A DNA stretch of 64,000 nucleotides from Leptonema illini DSM 21528 (GTDB taxonomy: Bacteria > Spirochaetota > Leptospiria > Leptospirales > Leptonemataceae): the NCBI RefSeq assembly GCF_000243335.1, contig NZ_JH597773.1, positions 2,101,550 through 2,165,549 of the forward strand, written 5' to 3'. Positions 35,732-45,059 of the stretch are shown piece after piece. Both the position numbers and the translations under genes were made by a program. The notes beneath the pieces were generated by a model that was given only the letters and a program-made list of their open reading frames with translations, did not search any database and was not told the origin of the DNA. Numbering within the stretch: the first letter of the stretch is position 1; each line of letters begins with the position of its first letter.

Positions 35732-35853
35732 CGACATCAGAAGCGCTGAGCCCTGCTGGCTCAAAGCGTTACGAACTCTTCTCAAAGAGTTATCTCAAAA
35801 AACCGAATACAGGATGCGGTCGGGAAGACGCCCTTCTCTGATTTCAACTCAGG

Positions 35854-35882
35854 TTGACGACAGAGTTACCTTCGATTATATT
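35854..35882 (+). promoter_or_regulatory. Promoter of ftsH
   Basis: TTGACG (35854-35859), 17-bp spacer, TATATT (35877-35882); ATG 35898 lies 15 bases after the -10 box, implying a leader of about eight to ten bases. Confidence 0.65.
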
Positions 35883-35897
35883 TCCCTCAGGGTTCAC

Positions 35898-37900
<2,003 letters not shown>

Positions 37901-37904
<4 letters not shown>

Positions 37905-39508
37905 AAACCGATCGTCTCGACGAGATCATCGAACAGGCCCTTCTCGATCCCTTCCATGAAGTTCTGGATCGCGAGGGGCCTTCGTCGTTTACTCCGACGA
38001 CGCAGGCGCAGCCCGAACGAACGCCGGCAAACTCCGCCGCGCTTTCTGAAGTTCTCTCTGATTTCTCTACGGAAATATTCCATCGCCCCATCGAACTCGT
38101 GCTGCGACCACATGCGTCGGTGGCGCAGATTATACTGACGCGCATCTATCAGGCGAGAACGCATCCTGAGACGATGACGGTTATCGAGAGGTATGGCTCA
38201 GACCTCGTCGAGAAGCTCGAAGAGATACGCCGCTACTATCGAGTCTTCGTCGAAACCTCGTCCGAAGATCTGCTCGAAAAAGAGGCGGCCCGGCTTGTGA
38301 AGCGCTTCTTTCAGGATAACCCCAACGAAAACCAGAAGGATTTCATCAAGCTGAAAAGATTCTATGAAAAGATCCGTTCTTTTCAGGATATCGTCGACGA
38401 GCACTGGAACGACGTTCAGAAGCTCATTGATACGTTCAGCATCATCAATGAGACGCGGCATCTCGTAAAAGATCTTCCCGATCGCTATCTGCCCGAAGTC
38501 AACTCTCTTCTGCGAAGGACGGCCCTCTTTCTGCTTCATCTGAAAGAATATGCGAAGATCGAAGACCAGAGCAACGATGCCATTACGGGTAACCTCACCG
38601 TACGCATGGTCTATGATCCGAAGATCCGCTATACCGTTGAGGCGGCCCTGCGCAGTGAAGAAGGAGGCCTTGAAGAGTTACTGAAAAGAGCGCCCGAAAG
38701 CGATGAGGACGAAGAGGAAGAACAATCGCCGATCGCCTCCATCGCCCGCAACATCGTTCTTGAATCGAGATCAAGACGCTTTCATCATTCCAGCTATTTC
38801 GCCGTTCCACTTCTCGGAAGTCGTGACTGGAACCGTTCTCCGCATTACAGTCTTGAAATCGGTATGATCGACTACGAAGAAGAGAGGCGTTTTTTCGAAG
38901 ATGCCTTTCATATCATTCTATCGCGTGATGATATGGAGAAGGTCGTCCAGCTGAACTCCCTCGTCGCCAATAAAGGATCCGGAGCGACACGCCTCTCTGA
39001 ATACACCGAACGGATCATCGGCATTCTCGATGAAACGGCCGATCGCCTGCTTGATGAGGACTTTCCCGGAATTCCACATCAAGAGGTATTCCTCTATCAT
39101 ATCGGTCCGCGCACCTTCTGCTTTATTCTGCTGAATGCGCTGCGCACTCTGCATATCGGCGACATCTTCTACGTAAATAGCAACAGCCAGATCGTGCGCA
39201 TGCTTCCTGAATTCGTTTTACAGAAGCTGCTCATCGACTGGTGGATCGAACGTTTCGAAGATCTCGATATCGAAGCGGTGGACTCGTATCTGAGCTACTC
39301 CCGCAACCTCGAAACCCTGCGAAGCGAATTCCTGCTTGTATTCGAGAGGGCGCGAGACATCCGCCGGCAGGAAGAACCCGGCGCCTCGTACCGCACCTTC
39401 GACGACTGGCTGCGCAGGCATCGCCATCGCATCTTCGGCGTGCGACGCTATGAGATCTTCCGGCGCTTCTTCCCCGATCTGCTCTTCAACATGAACGAAG
39501 AGAACTGA
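37901..39508 (+). CDS. Hypothetical protein translationally coupled to ftsH
   Basis: 535 aa, ATGA overlap with ftsH. No signal peptide or membrane helix; mostly alpha-helical and charged, with an acidic insert at about 265-275 ([10 protein letters not shown]). Segments such as [21 protein letters not shown] and [19 protein letters not shown] look structured, but I recognise no family. Position suggests a cytoplasmic partner or substrate adaptor of FtsH, by inference only. It ends just before a repeat-bearing spacer. Confidence 0.75.
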
Positions 39509-39682
39509 GCGCTATGCGCCGTTCATAGCAGACCGAAGTCGTTGAACCACGGAGAACTCAGAGGGCGCGGAGAGCTGACAGCGAATGAATCCAATGATTC
39601 TCAAATTTCCAACTCTACTTATAACAGGCCTTTGCTCAATTTTCTGTCGAAAATTTCGCGGCGCAAGGTCATCCTGACCTTG

Positions 39683-39715
39683 AAGAGCCGGTTTTGGGAC
39701 CGGCTCTTATTTCTT
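39683..39715 (+). terminator. Terminator hairpin GAAGAGCCGGT family
   Basis: AAGAGCCGGT (39683-39692), loop, ACCGGCTCTT (39699-39708), then ATTTCTT. The preceding AAGGTCA/TGACCTT forms a second hairpin (39665-39681). Nearly the same stem recurs at 60248-60272. Confidence 0.75.
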
Positions 39716-39766
39716 AACTCATAAACCAGGATCCTCTTGCCGGTGACATCCTTCCCACGTTCGGCG

Positions 39767-39784
39767 ATTGACATTTCAGTCAAT
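39767..39784. promoter_or_regulatory. Palindrome upstream of acyl-CoA dehydrogenase
   Basis: Perfect inverted repeat ATTGAC, six bases, GTCAAT, 84 bp before ATG 39868. It includes TTGACA but no matching -10 box follows at the right distance, so an operator is the better guess. Confidence 0.4.
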
Positions 39785-39867
39785 ATTTCCAGCGTGGCCA
39801 GAACAGAGTGCAGCAAGCGCCTTCTGCGGAGGCTCCTGCTCCAACCTGTCCAATACAGGAGAATAGA

Positions 39868-41022
39868 ATGAAGCGTTTAAAACGAATCCTGCCCTTCACG
39901 GCCGAGCATGACGATTTCCGTGCTATGGTCGCCGACTTTGTCGATAACGAGGTCGCCCCTCAGCATGAAAAATGGGAGAAGGAAAAGATGGTTCCGCGCG
40001 AGGCCTGGGAGAAGGCCGGCTCGCTGGGCATGATCTGCCCGAACTTTCCCGAGCAGTACGGCGGTTCGGGCACGGACTTCCTCTACAACCTCATCGTCAT
40101 TGAAGAGCTGGCCCGCGTCGGCGCCACCGGACTCTTCCTCAGTCTGCACGGCGACGTCATCGCCCCGTATATTCTGCATCATGCATCTGAAGAACAGAAA
40201 CAGGCCTGGCTTCCCGACGTTATCGCCGGTAAGAAGATCCTCGCCATTGCCATGACCGAGCCTAACGCAGGCTCAGACCTTGCCGGCATCCAGTCGACGG
40301 CCATAGATAAAGGCGATCATTATCTGCTGAACGGATCCAAGACCTTTATCTCAAACGGATACCTTTCTGACCTTGTCATCACTGTGGCCAAAACCGATAC
40401 AGCGAAAGGCATGAACGGCATATCCCTTCTCATGGTGGAGCGCGGAATGGAAGGCTTCGAGCGTGGACGCAAGCTCGAGAAGATCGGGCTGCATGCGCAG
40501 GATACGGCCGAGCTTTTCTTTACCGACGTGAAGGTTCCCAAGAAGAATCTGATCGGCAAAGAGGGCTATGGCTTCCGCTATCTGATGAGCGAGCTGGCCA
40601 CCGAGCGTCTTGTTCTTGCCGCCTCTAATATCAGAACCGCCGAGGCCGTACTCGACATGACGATCGACTACGTAAAAACGCGAAAGGCCTTCGGCAAATC
40701 CGTCGGCAAGTTCCAGAACACGCAGTTCGCCCTGGCCGATATGCATACGGAACAGTGTGCGGCTCGCGTCTTTCTCGATCAGGTCGTCATGGAATACATG
40801 GCCGGTAAGAAGGTGACCGTTGAGGCGTCGCAGGTGAAGCTGCTCTGCTCTGAGATGCTCAAGAATCATGTCGACCGATGCCTTCAGTTTTTCGGAGGAT
40901 TCGGATACATGACCGAGTATCCGATTGCACGCGCCTATCTCGACGCTCGCGTACAGACGATCTATGCCGGCACGTCCGAGATCATGCGCGAGATCATCGC
41001 CGGGAAAGGGCTTGGTCTCTGA
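39868..41022 (+). CDS. Acyl-CoA dehydrogenase
   Basis: 384 aa from ATG 39868, which has AGGAG seven bases upstream. FAD-dependent first step of beta-oxidation or related acyl-CoA oxidation. Conserved blocks: AMTEPNAGSDLAGIQSTA (near 134-150), a GFRYLMSELATERL region and the C-terminal QFFGGFGYMTEYPIARAYLD then IYAGTSEIMREIIAGKGLG. The catalytic Glu of short- and medium-chain enzymes lies in YAGTSEIMR. Chain length preference cannot be stated. It stands alone with its own promoter region. Confidence 0.93.
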   Translation: MKRLKRILPFTAEHDDFRAMVADFVDNEVAPQHEKWEKEKMVPREAWEKAGSLGMICPNFPEQYGGSGTDFLYNLIVIEELARVGATGLFLSLHGDVIAPYILHHASEEQKQAWLPDVIAGKKILAIAMTEPNAGSDLAGIQSTAIDKGDHYLLNGSKTFISNGYLSDLVITVAKTDTAKGMNGISLLMVERGMEGFERGRKLEKIGLHAQDTAELFFTDVKVPKKNLIGKEGYGFRYLMSELATERLVLAASNIRTAEAVLDMTIDYVKTRKAFGKSVGKFQNTQFALADMHTEQCAARVFLDQVVMEYMAGKKVTVEASQVKLLCSEMLKNHVDRCLQFFGGFGYMTEYPIARAYLDARVQTIYAGTSEIMREIIAGKGLGL

Positions 41023-41046
41023 TCCCGTCCTGATTTAGCTGCTCAG

Positions 41047-41565
41047 ATGAGCAAGATTGAGTATCCTGCTTCGCCTCCGGACTGGATCTGCGAGAGGCTT
41101 CTTCTCGAGGCGGAGCGGGCCGCTCAAAACGACGAAATCCCCATAGCGGCCGGGCTGTATCGCTACGACGGTGATGCTTCCTGGCAGGAGATCAGCGTAG
41201 CGGCAAACGCTACGATTACGCGAAAGGATCCGCTGGCGCATGCCGAGATGCTTGTCATCGACGAGGCGCGGCGCGGTCTTAACCTTGAATACCTGAACGG
41301 CTTCGTTCTCGTAAGCACGCTTGAACCCTGTCTTTATTGTACGGGTGCTTTGCTTCTTACAAGGATCGATGCCGTTTATTATTTCGCCAGATCCGATAAA
41401 GGCATACGGCTGTGCGATGCGATGGACCTGTCGCTTACCCATAAGGCTCGCGGCGAAAAGGCCGGCTCATCCAATCACCATCCCGAAATCCTGCCCGTCG
41501 ATTCCATGGCCGAGCGTTCTGCCCTTCTGCTCGAACGCTTCTTCAAGCAGAAGCGTCAGGGCTGA
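41047..41565 (+). CDS. TadA-like cytidine/adenosine deaminase
   Basis: 172 aa. Zinc motifs HAE at 65-67 (LAHAEM) and PCLYC at 94-98. These match tRNA adenosine deaminase TadA and related deaminases; the N-terminal part (AQNDEIPIAAGLYRYDG) follows TadA spacing, but the C-terminus is divergent. It may deaminate A34 of tRNA-Arg or act on another base. 24 bp downstream of the acyl-CoA dehydrogenase gene. Confidence 0.8.
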   Translation: MSKIEYPASPPDWICERLLLEAERAAQNDEIPIAAGLYRYDGDASWQEISVAANATITRKDPLAHAEMLVIDEARRGLNLEYLNGFVLVSTLEPCLYCTGALLLTRIDAVYYFARSDKGIRLCDAMDLSLTHKARGEKAGSSNHHPEILPVDSMAERSALLLERFFKQKRQG

Positions 41566-41612
41566 CGTTTTTCCGTTGACCACAGAGCCATCGACTTTTT
41601 CCTGAACCGACC

Positions 41613-41697
41613 GGAGAGGTGTCCGAGCGGTTTAAGGTGCATGCTTGGAAAGCATGTGTGGGGCAACTCACCGGGGGTTCGAATCCCCCCCTCTCCG
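41613..41697 (+). tRNA. tRNA-Ser (GGA anticodon)
   Basis: 85 nt. Acceptor GGAGAGG (41613-41619) with CCTCTCC (41690-41696), long variable arm, T arm GGGGGTTCGAATCCCCC, anticodon GGA in TGCTTGGAAAGCA. CCA is not encoded, unlike the tRNA-Gln in this window. Confidence 0.95.
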
Positions 41698-41758
41698 CAT
41701 TTTTTCCTGATCGTCGATCTTCCGCTTTCCAGACCGGCCTCCCTTCACAGTAAAGCCT

Positions 41759-42202
41759 ATGGGCCGAATCGTTTCACTGGAAGATGCCTTCGCTTATTAC
41801 ATAAACCGAACCTACCGCATGCTGCGCGTGGATTTCATTCACATCACGCGCGAAGCCGGCCACGAGCTCACGCCCGAGCAGTATTTCGTTCTGAATAAAC
41901 TCTATCATCGTCCCGGTCAGTCTCAGAGCGATCTGTCCGCCGAATTGAACGATAGAGCGAACATGAAGCGCGGACTGGACGTCCTCGAGAAGGCCGGACT
42001 CGTCGAGCGCAGGTCCGATGACCGCGATCGACGAAAGAACCGTGTCTTTCTGACTGATCGAGGATTACAGGTAGTGCAGAGCCTGAATCCGGCCATCGAA
42101 AAGGCACGGCGACGGGTCTATGCCGGGCTCAACGCTAAAGACATGAGCGCCATGAGGCGCATCCTCGACATCATAGAAACCAACCTCAGCCGCGAAATCT
42201 AA
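41759..42202 (+). CDS. MarR family transcriptional regulator
   Basis: 147 aa winged-helix protein: TPEQYFVLNKLYHRPGQSQSDL then the recognition helix region DRANMKRGLDVLEKAGLVERR, and wing SDDRDRRKNRVFLTDRG. Dimerisation helices at both ends. It lies 77 bp upstream of a cupin gene in the same direction, with a small inverted repeat between them (42245-42260), so the cupin gene is a candidate target. Confidence 0.92.
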   Translation: MGRIVSLEDAFAYYINRTYRMLRVDFIHITREAGHELTPEQYFVLNKLYHRPGQSQSDLSAELNDRANMKRGLDVLEKAGLVERRSDDRDRRKNRVFLTDRGLQVVQSLNPAIEKARRRVYAGLNAKDMSAMRRILDIIETNLSREI

Positions 42203-42244
42203 CTTTTCAGCAAAACATCATTGCCAGTCCCGAAAGATGTACTT

Positions 42245-42260
42245 TGTTGCATAAGTAACA
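42245..42260. promoter_or_regulatory. Possible MarR operator before cupin gene
   Basis: TGTTGCATAAGTAACA, an imperfect palindrome (one mismatch per arm) 19 bases ahead of the cupin ATG and 42 bases after the marR stop. Confidence 0.4.
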
Positions 42261-42279
42261 TATTCATCTGGAGCTACCT

Positions 42280-42654
42280 ATGCCCGTAATTACAAGACCT
42301 GCCCTCCCCACACATGAGCTTTCGGGCACTCGTTTCACATCGCTTGCTACGCCAACCAGCGGCGCGACAAGCACAAGCGTCTGGGAAGTCGAAATCAGTC
42401 CGGGAACGCCCGCTCGCCCGCATCGTCTGACCGCTGAAGAGGTTTTCGTCATTCTTTCCGGAACGGCCAGGGTCTGTATAGCAGACACAGAGACGACGGC
42501 AATGCCGGGCGACTGCATCGTTGTGCCCGTTGATACGGACTTTTCCATTTCCGTTATCGGAACAGAAAGCCTTCGCGCAATCTGCTGTCTTCCCGTCGGA
42601 GGCCAGGCCGTTCTTCCCGATGGCCAAGCCTTCATCCCGCCCTGGGCCATGTAA
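42280..42654 (+). CDS. Cupin domain protein
   Basis: 124 aa small cupin barrel. First motif SPGTPARPHRLTAEEVFVILSG (metal ligand His in PHR, Glu in EEV) and second motif MPGDCIVVPVDTDF. GGAG lies six bases upstream of the ATG. Small cupins of this sort act as sugar isomerases, dioxygenases or sensors; function not determined. Likely controlled by the MarR regulator upstream. Confidence 0.82.
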   Translation: MPVITRPALPTHELSGTRFTSLATPTSGATSTSVWEVEISPGTPARPHRLTAEEVFVILSGTARVCIADTETTAMPGDCIVVPVDTDFSISVIGTESLRAICCLPVGGQAVLPDGQAFIPPWAM

Positions 42655-42866
42655 TCCTGCCCCGCGAAGAGGAAACAAGGGTGGAAGGCTGAAGGGCGCA
42701 TTTGCTGCTGTTGCAAGCGCCCGAATCGGCTACCTGAACCGGTTTATACATGCAGCACAACTTCTGACGCTGATCTGTAACATTGGAAAAGCCAGTATGT
42801 CCTTTCCATTTCGGACTATAAAAAATACTTGCCTTCATCTGACCGTGGCTTATATCCATCCGGTCT

Positions 42867-44201
42867 ATGCAAAAAGAAAGAGCACCCAAACGCGAGATAT
42901 TCGGGTGGGCGATGTTCGACTTCGCCAACTCCTCGTACACCACCGTCATCGTAACCGTCGTTTACGCGATCGTCTTTCCGCAGATCATCGTCGGCGACGC
43001 TCCAGAATACCGAATGGGCAACCTGCTGTGGAGTATCGGCCTGTCCCTCAGCTACGTGATCGTCGTCGCCACAGCTCCGATCCTCGGCGCCATCATGGAC
43101 TTCTCGGCCTCCAAAAAGAAGTTCCTCTTCGCCAGTTATCTGTTCACGATTCTGTTAACGGCCGCCCTTTTCTTTGTGCGTCCCGGCGACGTCTGGCTTG
43201 GCGTAACGCTGCTTGTGCTTTCGAACTACGGCTTCGCCGCAGGCGAATCCTTTGCCGGCGCCTTTCTGCCCGATCTCGGCCCTCCAGAAGACCTGGGCAA
43301 GATCTCGGGATTCGCCTGGGGTATCGGCTATTTCGGCGGCCTCGTTTCCACCGCACTCGTTCTGGCATTGATCGAACCGGGTGGCGGACCTACCAATCCG
43401 GATAACCCCTCGCTGCCTTTCATCGGCCCTGTGACGGCGGCCTTCTTTCTGCTGGCCGGCATTCCCACCTTTCTGCTCCTGAAAGAGAGAGGAACGGCGC
43501 AGACGCTGCCTGCCGGCGAGACGATGTTCAAGATCGGCTTTCACAGACTCTTTGCCACATTGAAAGAGATCGGTGATTTTCGCGACCTCACCATCTTCCT
43601 TGCATCCCTTTTCTTCAGCCAGGCCGGCCTGTATGTCGTGATCAGCTTCGCCTTCATCTATGGAGCGCAGGTGATCCACTGGAGCGCCGGTGCAATGGCC
43701 ATGATGTTCATCATCACCCAGTTCACAGCAGCGGGTGGCGCGATTCTATTCGGGCTTCTGCAAGACCGTATCGGCTCGATTCGCACATACATGATGACGC
43801 TTGTTCTGTGGATCGTCGCCGTGGCGCTCATCTACGGAACGAACGATCTGACGGTGTGGATCAACGAGACCTTTGCAAAAGACTATAAGGCCGAAAGCGT
43901 CTTTCTCTTTATCGGCTGTCTTGCCGGTCTGGGCCTCGGCGCCACGCAATCGGCCGGCCGTGCCATCGTCGGCATCTTCTCGCCCGAGTCGAAATCGGGT
44001 GAGTTTTTCGGTTTCTGGGGCCAGTCGAGCAAGCTATCGGCTATCGTCGGTGTTCTCGGCACCGGTCTACTCCAGAATATGATAGGATTGCAGAAGGCGA
44101 TTCTCTTCACCGTCGTTCTTTTTATTCTGGGCATGATCGTTTCGTTCTACGTAAACGAAGCCCGTGGCCGCAAGATGGCCGCCGAGCACGAAGGCGAATA
44201 A
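42867..44201 (+). CDS. UMF1 (Atg22-like) major facilitator transporter
   Basis: 444 aa with about 12 membrane helices. The N-terminal REIFGWAMFDFANSSY motif and SASKKKFLFASYL loop are characteristic of the UMF1 family, MFS proteins related to the yeast vacuolar amino-acid effluxer Atg22. A helix-rich region near 360-375 (GLGATQSAGRAIVGIF) carries the second signature. Substrate unknown. No SD is evident. It is convergent with the CheY-like gene; a hairpin near 44217-44247 lies between them. Confidence 0.9.
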   Translation: MQKERAPKREIFGWAMFDFANSSYTTVIVTVVYAIVFPQIIVGDAPEYRMGNLLWSIGLSLSYVIVVATAPILGAIMDFSASKKKFLFASYLFTILLTAALFFVRPGDVWLGVTLLVLSNYGFAAGESFAGAFLPDLGPPEDLGKISGFAWGIGYFGGLVSTALVLALIEPGGGPTNPDNPSLPFIGPVTAAFFLLAGIPTFLLLKERGTAQTLPAGETMFKIGFHRLFATLKEIGDFRDLTIFLASLFFSQAGLYVVISFAFIYGAQVIHWSAGAMAMMFIITQFTAAGGAILFGLLQDRIGSIRTYMMTLVLWIVAVALIYGTNDLTVWINETFAKDYKAESVFLFIGCLAGLGLGATQSAGRAIVGIFSPESKSGEFFGFWGQSSKLSAIVGVLGTGLLQNMIGLQKAILFTVVLFILGMIVSFYVNEARGRKMAAEHEGE

Positions 44202-44305
44202 GGGGTTATCCAGGGATTTCAGCCGTTGCGGCGTCGTTGACGGCTGAAGGGATTCCCCGTTTCGTTGCCTGTGAACCTGAATCTGTTTTTCTCAGGCGGA
44301 TGGAT

Positions 44306-44686
44306 TCATCCGCCTCTGAGCAAAGGCAGCGCCTTTTCCCAGAGGATTTCAGGAGTAAAGGGTTTTACGATGTAGCCGTTGACGCCTTTCTGAAGCGCTC
44401 TGATAACCGTCTCTTTCTCGCTTTCGGTCGTAACCATCAGAATCGGAATATTCGCATAACGCGAATGGGAGCGGACGGTTTCGACGAGCGTCACTCCGTC
44501 CATTCCCGGCATATTTCGATCTGTGATGATGAGATCAAAATCCTGCCCGAGCAGCTTTTTGAGCGCGTCGACCCCATCAGAAGACTCGACGATATTGCGA
44601 AGACCGATCTTCTCGAAGGCCCCTCTGATGATGGCGCGCATCATCGAGGAGTCGTCGACGATCAGGATTTTCTTCTCTTCGATCAT
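44306..44686 (-). CDS. CheY-like single-domain response regulator
   Basis: 126 aa receiver domain alone. Acid pocket Asp 11/Asp 12, phosphoryl acceptor Asp 56 (IITDRNMPGMDG), Thr 86/87 and Lys 108 (YIVKPF). Closely CheY-like and so a candidate flagellar motor or adaptor regulator. It follows a small motility-like gene after 26 bp and probably shares its transcript. The stop codon lies inside a hairpin (44295-44314). Confidence 0.93.
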   Translation of the reverse strand: MIEEKKILIVDDSSMMRAIIRGAFEKIGLRNIVESSDGVDALKKLLGQDFDLIITDRNMPGMDGVTLVETVRSHSRYANIPILMVTTESEKETVIRALQKGVNGYIVKPFTPEILWEKALPLLRGG

Positions 44687-44712
44687 GGGCTACTGCTACT
44701 GCAGCGGCCCGC

Positions 44713-44898
44713 TCAAGCAAGAAGATTCAACGCTCTTCCTACGCCTTCGGCCTTTAAATCTGCGGCTTTTTGCTCTGCATTCACACGGATGAGTTTTTCA
44801 CTCATCTCCTGACCGGAATCGGTGGCCTGCTGAAGCACCTGATTCATCGCCTCGACGGAACGTTGAACCTGATCCATGCCTGCTGCGCTAACATCCAT
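44713..44898 (-). CDS. Small protein, YjfB-like (putative motility)
   Basis: 61 aa from ATG 44898, which has a strong AGGAGGAAAGT site; the in-frame start 51 bp upstream is discounted. Start MDVSAAGMDQVQRSVEAM and overall short helical character recall the YjfB putative motility family, but the match is loose. It precedes the CheY-like gene. Function unknown. Confidence 0.6.
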   Translation of the reverse strand: MDVSAAGMDQVQRSVEAMNQVLQQATDSGQEMSEKLIRVNAEQKAADLKAEGVGRALNLLA

Positions 44899-44996
44899 AC
44901 TTTCCTCCTGAGGCCTTCCGGCTGGCTCACCGTAGACGTCTACCCGCAACTCGCAGGAAGAAGCACTACGACAGAAGTCCTCCCTTCCACTATCGG

Positions 44997-45036
44997 AAAA
45001 AAATTCCCCGGATCAAGACGGCCCGGGGATTTTTTC
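44997..45036 (-). terminator. Terminator after ppdK
   Basis: On the minus strand: AAAAAATCCCCGGG, loop, CCGGGGAATTTTTTT. It lies 24 bases past the ppdK stop and before the small motility-like gene. Confidence 0.8.
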
Positions 45037-45059
45037 GACAGTCGCTCCTGCTCGCCTCG

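Larger units (their letters stand above)
39509..39867. other. Spacer with repeat remnant, terminator and palindrome
   Basis: About 360 bp. Holds an ACCACGGAGAACTCAGAGGG sequence (39546) related to the repeats at 15645, two hairpins (39665-39681 and 39683-39708) and the palindrome at 39767-39784 ahead of the acyl-CoA dehydrogenase gene. No gene seen. Confidence 0.6.

Noticed and set aside
42655-42866. Small gene between cupin and UMF1 genes
   Set aside because: The overlapping plus-strand frame shadows both neighbours and has no recognisable product or SD.
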